DNA of 64,000 bases. Origin: Alteromonas sp. BL110 (GTDB lineage: Bacteria; Pseudomonadota; Gammaproteobacteria; Enterobacterales; Alteromonadaceae). The position numbers and the translations under genes were made by a program. The stretch covers positions 248,001-312,000 of the forward strand of contig NZ_CP031967.1 of assembly GCF_003443615.1 (NCBI RefSeq). Direction: 5' to 3'. Positions 35,107-43,581 of the stretch are shown one piece after another (the stretch's first letter is position 1; every line of letters begins with the position of its first letter). The notes beneath the pieces are model-generated. The model worked only from the letters and a program-made list of their open reading frames with translations, did no database searches and was not told the DNA's origin.

Positions 35107-35161
35107 TTTGCTGCTTTATGAGTCGCTACAGGGATTTTCAGACGCGACAAAACCCAGCAAA
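35107..35161 (-). ncRNA. Possible structured 5' leader of moaA
   Basis: On the minus strand TTTGCTG (35155-35161) pairs with CAGCAAA (35107-35113), enclosing a second helix GTCGC/GCGAC (35144-35148 with 35122-35126). The nested structure ends about 15 bases upstream of the moaA start. Moco-sensing leaders precede moaA in many gammaproteobacteria, but I cannot match the conserved Moco-motif nucleotides. The rest of the 324-base gap 35091-35414 holds no supported gene. Confidence 0.35.
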
Positions 35162-35414
35162 TCATTGAGTAAATAACAAGGTAACTAAATTAAACCACCT
35201 TTAGTGTACGCGGGGTGAAATTAAAATTAAACACATTCGTTGCTATAAATAAGACCATTTTAATCTCTAGCCTATTTCAAAACGTATTACTAAGGGTGAA
35301 AATAATTACATACACACAAACTTGCTCAATTCCTAATAAAGAGGCTACGCCAAATTATTTTCCAAATCTTCCCGCTCTTAGTACAGTACACCAAACAATA
35401 AAGCACACTATAAA

Positions 35415-37232
35415 ATGAGAAAAAACCGTTTCCCCACGAATGCCAATGAACCTGTTAAATGGCATGTTCTTTCGCAGCTTTGGCCTTATCTTCTCGAGTT
35501 TAAGCAGCGCGTATTTTTAGCCTTGCTGTGCCTAGTAGCAGCAAAGCTTGCCAGTATCGGCTTACCCTATGTGCTGAAGTACACAGTCGATAGCTTAAAT
35601 GGCGATTTAACTACGCTAGCTTTGTCGGTTCCTATTAGCTTAATCGTCGCCTACGGAACGCTGCGCTTACTGAATGTTTTACTAGGCGAAGTGCGAGATA
35701 CGCTATTTGGTCGCGTTACTGAGCGCGCCATGCGCCGTCTAGGGCTTAAGGTTTTTAAGCATCTACACAATCTAGACTTAGGTTTTCATCTAAATCGACG
35801 TACAGGCGGATTGTCGCGAGATATCGAGCGCGGCACCAACGGCGTTAGCTTTTTAATGCGCTTTATGGTGTTTAATATCGTCCCTACCCTATTGGAGATC
35901 GCCCTTGTAGTTGGCTTGCTCTTATTCCAGTTCGGCGTATCTTTCGCGCTGATAATTGTGCTTAGCGTAGTGGCCTATATTGGTTTTTCGATGAAGGCTA
36001 CTGACTGGCGCACCCGTTTTGTCACACAAATGAACGAAGCAGACTCAACCACCAACTCAAGAGCGGTAGACAGTCTGCTTAATTTTGAAACTGTAAAATA
36101 TTTCAATAACGAATCATTTGAAGCCAACCGGTACGATACCGACTTAGCTGCCTGGGAAAAGGCGCGAAGGAAGAACCGCTTATCGCTATTTGCACTAAAC
36201 GGTGGTCAAGCCGCTATCATTGCCATTGCCATGACTTCAATGATGGCAAACGCTGCTTTTGGCGTCATGAATGGCGAGATGACCATAGGCGACTTTGTAC
36301 TCATCAACGCCTTCACCATGCAGATTTTTATGCCCTTGAATTTTTTGGGTTTTGTATACCGTGAAATTCGTGGCAGCCTTGCCAATATCGATAAGTTATT
36401 CGACCTTCTATCTCAAAACCCAGCTATTAGCGATGCAGAAGACGCCACCGAATTAACCTGCGTTAACCCAGCACTACGTTTTAATAATGTGCATTTCGCC
36501 TATAACGAAAATAGGCAAATATTAAACGGATTGAGCTTTGATGTACCGCCTGGAGCCAAAGTAGCAGTAGTAGGCGAAAGCGGCGCGGGAAAATCTACGC
36601 TAATGAAGTTACTTTTCCGTTTTTACGACCCTCAACAAGGCAGCATTACCATTGACGGAAACAATATTGCCTCGCTTACGCAACAAAGCCTGCGCTCACA
36701 TATCGGTATTGTTCCCCAAGACACGGTACTGTTTAACACCACATTGCTAGAAAATATTCGCTACGGTAACCCTGATGCCAGCGATGAAGATATTAAACAA
36801 GTAATTAAACTTGCACACCTTGAAACCTTTGTAGAAAGCCTGCCTGATAAGCTAGAAACAACCGTAGGTGAACGAGGACTAAAGCTTTCTGGCGGCGAAA
36901 AGCAGCGTGTATCTATCGCACGAGCCTTGCTTAAAGGTGCGCCTATAATGATTTTCGACGAGGCTACCAGCTCGTTAGACAGCACGTCAGAAAGGGCAAT
37001 TTTGTCTGCCTTGCGCGATGCAGCGAAGGGACATACTAGTTTGGTCATTGCCCATAGACTGTCCACTATTGTTGATGCCGACAAGATCCTCGTACTAAAA
37101 AACGGTACCATAGTAGAGCAAGGGACACACACTTACTTGCTGGAACAAGGCGGTGAATATGCAACCCTATGGCAAGCTCAACAGCGTGAAGATGTAGATA
37201 CAAATACAGATAAAGATGTAAAAGGTAGTTAA
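35415..37232 (+). CDS. ABC transporter, Atm1-type exporter (fused permease and ATPase)
   Basis: The 605-residue half-transporter has six TM segments in residues 30-330, then an ATPase with Walker A GESGAGKSTLM, signature LSGGEKQRVSIARALL, Walker B IMIFDEATSSLDS and HRLST. The intracellular loop TGGLSRDIERGTNGVSFLM and the permease pattern match the Atm1/HMT1 subfamily, which moves glutathione-type sulfur compounds or metal-thiol conjugates. The substrate here is unproven. The ATP-grasp-like neighbours do not help. It is followed closely by a DUF3820 gene. Confidence 0.88.
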   Translation: MRKNRFPTNANEPVKWHVLSQLWPYLLEFKQRVFLALLCLVAAKLASIGLPYVLKYTVDSLNGDLTTLALSVPISLIVAYGTLRLLNVLLGEVRDTLFGRVTERAMRRLGLKVFKHLHNLDLGFHLNRRTGGLSRDIERGTNGVSFLMRFMVFNIVPTLLEIALVVGLLLFQFGVSFALIIVLSVVAYIGFSMKATDWRTRFVTQMNEADSTTNSRAVDSLLNFETVKYFNNESFEANRYDTDLAAWEKARRKNRLSLFALNGGQAAIIAIAMTSMMANAAFGVMNGEMTIGDFVLINAFTMQIFMPLNFLGFVYREIRGSLANIDKLFDLLSQNPAISDAEDATELTCVNPALRFNNVHFAYNENRQILNGLSFDVPPGAKVAVVGESGAGKSTLMKLLFRFYDPQQGSITIDGNNIASLTQQSLRSHIGIVPQDTVLFNTTLLENIRYGNPDASDEDIKQVIKLAHLETFVESLPDKLETTVGERGLKLSGGEKQRVSIARALLKGAPIMIFDEATSSLDSTSERAILSALRDAAKGHTSLVIAHRLSTIVDADKILVLKNGTIVEQGTHTYLLEQGGEYATLWQAQQREDVDTNTDKDVKGS

Positions 37233-37235
37233 TAG

Positions 37236-37451
37236 ATGGACCCGACGCTTATGAAAGCCGCCATTAATCAAGTGATGCCGTTCGGAAAATATGCGGGAAG
37301 ACGCCTCTTCCATTTACCTGAGCCTTACCTGGTTTGGTTTCACAAACAGGGCTTCCCTGAAAACAAGTTAGGTGAACAGCTCGCTTTAATGTATGAAATA
37401 AAGTTAAACGGCTTAGAATCTGTTGTAGAGCCCCTTTTAGATGATGACTAG
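37236..37451 (+). CDS. DUF3820 family protein
   Basis: This 71-residue protein contains the conserved core MPFGKYAGRRLFHLPEPYLVWF and FPENKLGEQLALMYEIKLNGL, typical of DUF3820, a small family described as putative quorum-sensing-regulated virulence factors in Pseudomonas annotation. The function is unknown. It starts four bases after the exporter stop and is probably co-transcribed. Confidence 0.82.
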   Translation: MDPTLMKAAINQVMPFGKYAGRRLFHLPEPYLVWFHKQGFPENKLGEQLALMYEIKLNGLESVVEPLLDDD

Positions 37452-37700
37452 CAAGAGTCTTATGACGACAACTGCTTTATGACGGGCATTACCTTATTTC
37501 CGTAGTTTTTATTGTGGTTGCCAAGTTATATAGGTGGTGATAACAATCTTAAATTCTGTTATTCCCTGACTTTATAGTTGGTTTAACCGCGTGAATAAGG
37601 CAAGGGGCAAGATAAAAAGCGCTATAAACCGATAACTCAACACCGTATTTTCAACGTAAATACGACCCGCGATAGACTCACCAACACAGCAAGAAGATTT

Positions 37701-38018
37701 ATGTTTGCAAGACCCAGAAAGCAACGTCGAAGTGACGTAAACGAACGCATCAAAAAAATTCACAGCGCCATCGCTGACAAGTTGCTGTCTCATCCAGAGC
37801 TTTTTGAACAAGCCGAACACACTTTAGAAACTCGGTATAAAAACAAAATGATGCGTTATGGTAGCTACCTGCTTTGGAAAGGAATCATTGAGGCCCGCAG
37901 TGAACCCGACGTATTCAAAGCGCTATTGTTAGCCGATGATGAGCGCACAGCCAATTTAAGAAGAGAAACCATTTTCACTGGAATTTTAAGTGAAGAAGAA
38001 AGACAGCAAGTGTTATAA
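37701..38018 (+). CDS. Conserved hypothetical protein (105 aa)
   Basis: The protein is highly charged and helical. It begins MFARPRKQRRSDVNERIKKI, has no signal peptide or membrane segment, and ends SEEERQQVL. I do not recognise a characterised family. A strong bidirectional terminator follows three bases after the stop, supporting expression of the frame. Confidence 0.65.
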   Translation: MFARPRKQRRSDVNERIKKIHSAIADKLLSHPELFEQAEHTLETRYKNKMMRYGSYLLWKGIIEARSEPDVFKALLLADDERTANLRRETIFTGILSEEERQQVL

Positions 38019-38020
38019 AA

Positions 38021-38051
38021 AAACGGGCAGCGTTTGTTTCGCTGCCCGTTT
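38021..38051. terminator. Bidirectional terminator between the 105-aa gene and aroG
   Basis: AAACGGGCAGCG (38021-38032) pairs perfectly with CGCTGCCCGTTT (38040-38051), with a 7-base loop and A-rich/T-rich flanks on both sides. It serves the convergent genes on either side. Confidence 0.9.
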
Positions 38052-38068
38052 GTAAGTCTTACTACTAT

Positions 38069-39412
38069 TTACGCATTACGCAGATGATCAGCCACTAAGA
38101 ACGCCATTTCAAGCACTTGGTCCGCATTTAGGCGCGGATCGCATTGTGTCTTATATGCTTGTGCTAAATCATCATCGCTAATTTGATAAGCGCCACCAGT
38201 ACATTCCGTTACGTGCTGGCCAGTCATTTCAAGGTGAATACCACCAGCGTGCGTACCTTCTGATTCATGCGCTTGGAAGAACTGTTTAATTTCTTTCAAG
38301 ATTGCATCGAAGTTACGGGTTTTATAGCCGCTAGATGCCGAGAACGTGTTGCCATGCATTGGGTCAGAACTCCACACGACATGCCTACCTTCCGCTTTTA
38401 CTTTACGCAGTAAGCGTGGCAAGTTGTCAGCTAAGTTATCGGCTCCCATCCGCGTAATAAGCGTTAAACGCCCAGGGTCGTTTAGCGGGTTAAGCGCATC
38501 GATTAAACGAATAAGCTCGTCTTCCTGCATGCTTGGTCCTACTTTCACACCAATTGGGTTGTGAATACCACGGAAGAACTCGACGTGCGCATGATCTAGC
38601 TGACGAGTACGCTCGCCAATCCACACCATATGCGCAGAGCAGTCGTAAGGCTTGCCGGTAAGCGTATCAATACGCGTAAGCGCCTGTTCGTAGTTTAAAA
38701 GCAAGGCTTCGTGCGACGTAAACAGCGAGGTTTCATGAAGCGTAGAGCTAGTTTGTGCGTTAATGCCAATAACATCCATAAACTCAAGCGTATCTTGAAT
38801 ACGGTTGGCCATATCCGAATAACGCTCTTTAAGCGGGCTGTTTTCAACAAACGCCATGTTCCAACGGTTCACTTCGTGAAGGTCGGCCAAACCACCTTGG
38901 GCAAATGCGCGAAGAAGGTTCAACGTTGAAGCACTGCGGTGGTACGCTTCTAACAAGCGATCAGGGTCAGGTCGACGTGCTGCTTCGGTAAACTCAAAGT
39001 TATTAATGATATCGCCGCGATAGCTTGGCAAGGTCACGTCACCACGAGTTTCAAAATCTGATGAACGGGGCTTGGCGTACTGGCCTGCCATGCGTGCAAC
39101 CTTAGTTACCGGGCAGCGACCAGCAAAAGTAAGCACAATCGCCATTTGAAGGATAACTTTAAAGGTATCGCGAATTTTAGGGGCGTTAAACTCGTCAAAC
39201 GACTCTGCGCAGTCACCGCCTTGTAAAAGAAAGCCTTTACCCAAGCTTACTTCACCTAGCTGACGTCTAAGTTCACGGGCTTCTGCGGCGAATACTAATG
39301 GAGGATAAGAACTTAGCGTTTGCTCTACTTCTTTTAAACGTACTTTGTCATCGTACTGTGGTTGCTGAAGAATAGGTTTATTTCTCCAACTGTCTACTTG
39401 CCAATTACTCAA
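38069..39412 (-). CDS. aroG: Class II 3-deoxy-7-phosphoheptulonate synthase (DAHP synthase)
   Basis: The 447-residue plant-type DAHP synthase carries out the first shikimate step. The motifs [48 protein letters not shown] and [18 protein letters not shown] are diagnostic of class II and unrelated to E. coli AroFGH sequences. I chose the TTG at 39412: it lies 7 bases after AGGAGA and gives [10 protein letters not shown]. The longer open frame back to 39484 has no family match. It feeds chorismate to trp and other pathways. Confidence 0.92.
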   Translation of the reverse strand: MSNWQVDSWRNKPILQQPQYDDKVRLKEVEQTLSSYPPLVFAAEARELRRQLGEVSLGKGFLLQGGDCAESFDEFNAPKIRDTFKVILQMAIVLTFAGRCPVTKVARMAGQYAKPRSSDFETRGDVTLPSYRGDIINNFEFTEAARRPDPDRLLEAYHRSASTLNLLRAFAQGGLADLHEVNRWNMAFVENSPLKERYSDMANRIQDTLEFMDVIGINAQTSSTLHETSLFTSHEALLLNYEQALTRIDTLTGKPYDCSAHMVWIGERTRQLDHAHVEFFRGIHNPIGVKVGPSMQEDELIRLIDALNPLNDPGRLTLITRMGADNLADNLPRLLRKVKAEGRHVVWSSDPMHGNTFSASSGYKTRNFDAILKEIKQFFQAHESEGTHAGGIHLEMTGQHVTECTGGAYQISDDDLAQAYKTQCDPRLNADQVLEMAFLVADHLRNA

Positions 39413-39588
39413 CGGTGTTCTCCTGAATAAAAAACGTAGGGCAAACGTTTTACTGAAAATAGTTATTGAAACGTAATGCTTCAAATAAAAAGACTGTAGC
39501 GCGCTTCACAGTATGCCTGTAGTGCATTTTTATAATCAGCCTAATGTGAAAATATGAATCTAAAAAATGTGGTTGCACTTTACCACAT

Positions 39589-40482
39589 TTATTCTAAGGA
39601 AATAGGTGCGCAAACTTGAATTTCTAGAAAGTTATCGTGCTTGCTTATAGCAAAATGGCATTCGAACACATTCTCAAGGTTTGCCTGGGTCACTACGTCT
39701 TGTGGCTCTCCCAGCGCGACCATACAGCCTTTCTGCATTAACCATAGACTATCGCAATAGTTTGCGCTAAGTGCGATATCGTGAGAAGTCATAAGTATTG
39801 TATTTCCTTTACTACAAAGGAACTTCACCAAGCTAGCCAGTGCGTATTGATGCCTAATATCAAGCCCCTGCAGAGGCTCATCTAAATAGGCAATGCCCTC
39901 TCCACGCTCTAACTGCGGCCAAATTTGCAGTAGCGCTCGACAAATTTCTACCCGTTGGCGCTCGCCACCAGAAAGCTGAGTAAGAATTTTGTTCAAAAAG
40001 CCAGACACTTCAAGGGCTTTTTCTAGAACCCCAGGAATAAACGAGGGTTGTTTAGCTGTTGTATAAAAGCTTAAATATTCCTTTACCGAAAGGTGAAAAC
40101 CACTTTCGCTTTGCTGAGCTAGCAAAGTACGTACGCTGGCAAGTGCGGCAAGAGACCAATTATCCATTGGCTTGCTATGAAGCGACACTTTACCTTCATC
40201 AGCATCAATAAGACCCGCAAGGGTAAGTAGCAGCGTTGTCTTCCCTGCCCCATTTGGCCCTATGATATGAATACATTCGCCCTTTTTCGCGTTTAAGCCT
40301 TCCACCCAAAGTCGCGAACCAACCCTAACGTTTTCTAGGCTTAAAATCACTGCGGTATCCGAAGCGCTTTCGCTAGTGCTCATATTTGTGCTAAAGCTAG
40401 CCGCATGACGTTCATCTTTGCTTGTGTCTCCGATGCCGCAAGAATCAAGTTGTTTTTGTGTAAAAGGATTCGGTGTCGTCAT
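39589..40482 (-). CDS. btuD: ABC transporter ATP-binding protein, BtuD-like
   Basis: The ATPase has Walker A GPNGAGKTTLL, signature LSGGERQRVEICRALL, Walker B IAYLDEPLQGLD and the H-loop TSHD, in the FepC/BtuD class. The short ATP-binding domain and pairing with a FecCD permease fit B12 import. I use the ATG at 40482, which follows AAAGG; the first ~50 residues after it (TTPNPFTQKQ...) are not conserved, so a further internal start is possible. It overlaps btuC only if the longer frame is used. Confidence 0.82.
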   Translation of the reverse strand: MTTPNPFTQKQLDSCGIGDTSKDERHAASFSTNMSTSESASDTAVILSLENVRVGSRLWVEGLNAKKGECIHIIGPNGAGKTTLLLTLAGLIDADEGKVSLHSKPMDNWSLAALASVRTLLAQQSESGFHLSVKEYLSFYTTAKQPSFIPGVLEKALEVSGFLNKILTQLSGGERQRVEICRALLQIWPQLERGEGIAYLDEPLQGLDIRHQYALASLVKFLCSKGNTILMTSHDIALSANYCDSLWLMQKGCMVALGEPQDVVTQANLENVFECHFAISKHDNFLEIQVCAPISLE

Positions 40483-40486
40483 TTTA

Positions 40487-41470
40487 TCAGCCTTTAAGCT
40501 GGCCTTTTGCCAGTGCCCATATAAGCAACGGGCCACCTAACGTTGCTGTAATCATAGAGACAGGAAGTGTAATGGCGCGAGTCATTTCTGAACTTAGCGC
40601 TACCAGCATTAAAAGACTTGCACCACTTAACGCACTTAAGGGCAACAAATAGCGATTATTATGCCCTATGATCAATCGCAAAATATGGGGTATTAATAAG
40701 CCTACAAACGCGATAGACCCAGCCATCGATACCGCCGTACCCACCGCGATAGCACAGACGATAAGAGAACGTTCGGTAACTTTTTCTACGTCCACACCGC
40801 TACTTTTAGCCGCAAGTTCACCGGCATATAGCTTGTTTAAATCGCCAGCGAAAATAAGCTGTAAACCTACAGCTATAACTATCAACGGGCCTCCAACCGA
40901 TAAAATTAACCAGTTAGTTTGGTATAAGCTGCCCATTAGCCAAAAAGTGAGGTTACGAAGGGCATTAGCGTCGCTGAACATATAAAGCCAGGCAATAACA
41001 GCCCCACTAAGAGTCGATATGGCAATACCAGCCAGAATTACCGCAGTGGAGGAGCCCAGCAATTTCCTAGCTAAACGGTAAATAACAAAAGTAGATAACA
41101 ATGCCCCCACAAAGCACCCAAAGGGCAGTAAGTAATGCAGGTACGCTGAAGCCCATTGAGGCGTTAACAGAAGCAATAGTGCGGCAACCAAACTTGCCCC
41201 GCTGGTGATGCCTATGATTCCTGGGTCGGCAAGTGGGTTTCGCAGTACCACCTGCAATGTGGCGCCACTAACGGAAAGTGCCGCCCCTACTAGGCATGCG
41301 GTAAGTATAAGCGGTATTTGAAGCTGAACGATAATGTGCTGCTTTAAGTCAGCAGCAGTGCTAGAAAGCCCTGTCACGCCAATGATACCCACCACGCCAA
41401 CGACTAGCGAACAAAGTAGCGTTAATACAACCAAAGAGACGGCTGTGCGTTTAGTTTCTGAGGTTCTCAA
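40487..41470 (-). CDS. btuC: FecCD-family ABC permease, BtuC-like
   Basis: This 327-residue permease has about 9-10 hydrophobic segments. VSGATLQVVLRNPLADPGIIGITSGAS is the conserved FecCD motif, and FVGLLIPHILRLIIGHNNRYLLPLSALSGA the coupling segment to the ATPase. Length and pairing with the BtuD-like gene suggest cobalamin (or another corrinoid or siderophore) import. No periplasmic binding protein or TonB receptor is in the window, and no cobalamin riboswitch was recognised upstream. Confidence 0.82.
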   Translation of the reverse strand: MRTSETKRTAVSLVVLTLLCSLVVGVVGIIGVTGLSSTAADLKQHIIVQLQIPLILTACLVGAALSVSGATLQVVLRNPLADPGIIGITSGASLVAALLLLLTPQWASAYLHYLLPFGCFVGALLSTFVIYRLARKLLGSSTAVILAGIAISTLSGAVIAWLYMFSDANALRNLTFWLMGSLYQTNWLILSVGGPLIVIAVGLQLIFAGDLNKLYAGELAAKSSGVDVEKVTERSLIVCAIAVGTAVSMAGSIAFVGLLIPHILRLIIGHNNRYLLPLSALSGASLLMLVALSSEMTRAITLPVSMITATLGGPLLIWALAKGQLKG

Positions 41471-41553
41471 AATCGGTTCTCTATTTGTCTCTCAACGTTA
41501 GCGCTAAGTGCGGTTTCTCAATTTTGGCTTAAAAATAAGGCTTCCGCTTATAA

Positions 41554-42024
41554 TTACTGGGCTTGTTTAATATGCGCAATCAAGCCATCCGACGCTTCTT
41601 CAATTAGGTCTAACACCAGCTCAAAGCCGCGCTTTCCTCCGTAGTATGGGTCAGGTACTTCTTTGTCTTCCACATCTGCAAAGTCCAAAAATAGCTTAAT
41701 CTTTTCCTGATACTGGCTAGGCGCCATGCCGAGAAGATTTTTGAAGTTGCTGTTATCCATGGCTAAAATATAGTCGAAGCGCTCAAAGTCACTTTCATCG
41801 ACCCGTCGACATTTAAGCCCCTTAAAACTGTAACCTCGCTCTACCCCAGCCGCCTGTGAACGCTTATCTGCGGGTTTCCCAATGTGGTAGCCATGGGTTC
41901 CGGCAGACTCGATATAAATATTGAGGCCGGCCTCGCTCGCTTTACGTTTAAATACAGCTTCAGCGGTTGGAGAACGGCAAATATTACCCAAACACACGAA
42001 CAACACCGATGTAGATTGTTTCAT
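41554..42024 (-). CDS. Low-molecular-weight protein tyrosine phosphatase
   Basis: The 156-residue phosphatase has the P-loop CLGNICRSP at residues 11-19 (nucleophile Cys11, Arg17) and the general-acid loop DPYYGG. SAGTHGYHIGKPAD is typical of the bacterial LMW-PTPs. Natural substrates are unknown. It is divergent from pepE. Confidence 0.92.
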   Translation of the reverse strand: MKQSTSVLFVCLGNICRSPTAEAVFKRKASEAGLNIYIESAGTHGYHIGKPADKRSQAAGVERGYSFKGLKCRRVDESDFERFDYILAMDNSNFKNLLGMAPSQYQEKIKLFLDFADVEDKEVPDPYYGGKRGFELVLDLIEEASDGLIAHIKQAQ

Positions 42025-42117
42025 TCAAAATCCTATTTAAATGCAGTGACGGAGCGCGACTAAACTTTATGCTCAGTTTCGCGTATGATACGCCGTCAGA
42101 AAAATTGTGGAGTTAGT

Positions 42118-42840
42118 ATGACCGCACATGTACTTATGCTAAGTAGCTCTCGCCAAGGCGACGAAGCTTACCTAGAGCACGCTAGAGCGCTTATTTTTGC
42201 ACACTTAGGCGAAATTCGCGACATTCTATTTGTTCCTTACGCAGCTGTAACTCAATCTTACGACAGTTATGTAGATGCTGTTGCTGCTGCTCTGCCAGAA
42301 TGCAATGTTACTGGGCTACATACCGTTGAAGATCCGGTTGCCGCGGTAAATAACGCAAAGAAAAACGGCCAAGCTATTGTGGTAGGTGGTGGAAATACCT
42401 TTCACCTGCTTTCAACACTTTATGCGAACGCGCTTATTGTACCAATAAAGCATGCCATCGCCGATTGCACACCCTATATAGGCTGGAGTGCAGGCTCTAA
42501 TATATGTGGTCAATCAATTAGAACCACTAATGATATGCCTATTATTGAGCCGCCTAGTTTTGATGCACTAGATATCGTGCCGTTCCAGTTGAACCCGCAC
42601 TACACCGATTATCAGCCTCCTGGCCATAACGGTGAAACCCGGGATCAGCGATTGGAAGAGTTTACTACGCTAAACCCAACCACACCGGTAGTGGCTATCC
42701 GTGAAGGTACGGCGCTGCGTCTTTGTGATAACCAACTTACTTTAGTCGGCGAAAAAGACGGCTTCATCTTCTTAGGTGAAGAAAAAACGCCAATTAATTC
42801 AGGTGATGATTTAACTTATTTGCTTGATAGCGGCGAATAG
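42118..42840 (+). CDS. pepE: Alpha-aspartyl dipeptidase, peptidase E (S51)
   Basis: The product is 240 residues. VVGGGNTFHLL and YIGWSAGSNICGQSIRTTNDMPI, with the nucleophilic serine in WSAGSN, are diagnostic of PepE, which cleaves N-terminal Asp dipeptides; LNPHYTDY is also conserved. I use the ATG at 42118, preceded by GTGGAG (42107-42112) and starting MTAHVLMLSSS. The end overlaps the bioD stop by 30 bases on the other strand. Confidence 0.92.
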   Translation: MTAHVLMLSSSRQGDEAYLEHARALIFAHLGEIRDILFVPYAAVTQSYDSYVDAVAAALPECNVTGLHTVEDPVAAVNNAKKNGQAIVVGGGNTFHLLSTLYANALIVPIKHAIADCTPYIGWSAGSNICGQSIRTTNDMPIIEPPSFDALDIVPFQLNPHYTDYQPPGHNGETRDQRLEEFTTLNPTTPVVAIREGTALRLCDNQLTLVGEKDGFIFLGEEKTPINSGDDLTYLLDSGE

Positions 42841-43581
42841 CGCCTCTTCATCAGGCTCACGCTGGTAGGGAATTTCCGCCAGCAGCGGTTCGGGTAACAT
42901 GGCTTTAAGAGAATGCAGGTTTTCCTGGTATCGCGTCATGTTACCTGTGATGTCGTTGGCCACCCACCCTTTTATAGTCAACCCATCAGCCCGTATTGCT
43001 TCTGCGCTTAATAGCGCATGGTTTAAGCAACCTAGTCGCATACCCACAACTAAAATCACGTCCATGTTGAGCGCTTTCACAACGTCGGAAAGATAATACG
43101 TAGGTTTATACTCATCACCTAGCGTTAAGGGTAATCGCCACCCACCTGCGCCCTCCATTAACAGAAGGTCTGGTTGATAGGCATGCAGCTTATCAAGTCC
43201 TTGCGCAATATTTTCAAAGGTTAACGCCACGCCCTCTTCAAGTGCAGCGATATGTGGCGCAATGGGCGGCCTTAATGCGATAGGATTTATTTGATGTAAA
43301 GGAAGTGTCTGTCCACTTTCTTCGTTTTTCTCCCTCGCGTTTTCTCGCTTCTTATCTCCTACACTACTAACAGCTTTGTTTTCGCGTATTTTGGAACATG
43401 CTTTTTGTATATTTAGCGCATCTTCGTTAACCCACTCACCGTTGACCTGCTCACAACCAGCTGAAATAGGTTTATAGCCGATGCAGGTAAGCGATGCCTG
43501 CTGCGCGGCTTTTAATAATTGGCAGGTGACATAGGTTTTTCCTACCTCTGTGTCGGTACCGGTAATGAAATACTGTTTCAT
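42811..43581 (-). CDS. bioD: Dethiobiotin synthetase with a coding insertion
   Basis: The 256-residue enzyme makes dethiobiotin from DAPA, CO2 and ATP. The P-loop GTDTEVGKTYVTC, IGYKPISAG, MEGAGGW, VVGMRLGCLNHALL and VANDI are conserved. Relative to the E. coli enzyme as I recall it, there are about 27 extra residues between ALNIQKACSK and NPIALRPP. That extra, charged and probably unstructured segment ends with an exact copy of the dispersed repeat, translated SGQTLPL (residues 89-95). The start overlaps the bioC stop by four bases. Confidence 0.92.
   Translation of the reverse strand: MKQYFITGTDTEVGKTYVTCQLLKAAQQASLTCIGYKPISAGCEQVNGEWVNEDALNIQKACSKIRENKAVSSVGDKKRENAREKNEESGQTLPLHQINPIALRPPIAPHIAALEEGVALTFENIAQGLDKLHAYQPDLLLMEGAGGWRLPLTLGDEYKPTYYLSDVVKALNMDVILVVGMRLGCLNHALLSAEAIRADGLTIKGWVANDITGNMTRYQENLHSLKAMLPEPLLAEIPYQREPDEEALFAAIKQIS
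43303..43316 (+). repeat. Exact repeat copy inside bioD
   Basis: AAGTGTCTGTCCAC is an exact 14-base copy, translated in the minus-strand frame as SGQTL within the extra segment of bioD. Confidence 0.85.

Noticed and set aside
35215..35418. Open frame between moaA and the exporter
   Set aside because: No ribosome site, low-complexity AT-rich translation and no recognisable family.
37045..37136. Sequences resembling the repeat in the Atm1-type exporter (AGACTGTCCAC and GGACACACACTT)
   Set aside because: They encode conserved HRLST and EQGTH residues of the ATPase; similarity is probably chance.
41471..41553. Cobalamin riboswitch upstream of btuC
   Set aside because: The upstream space is short and no B12-box-like sequence was seen.
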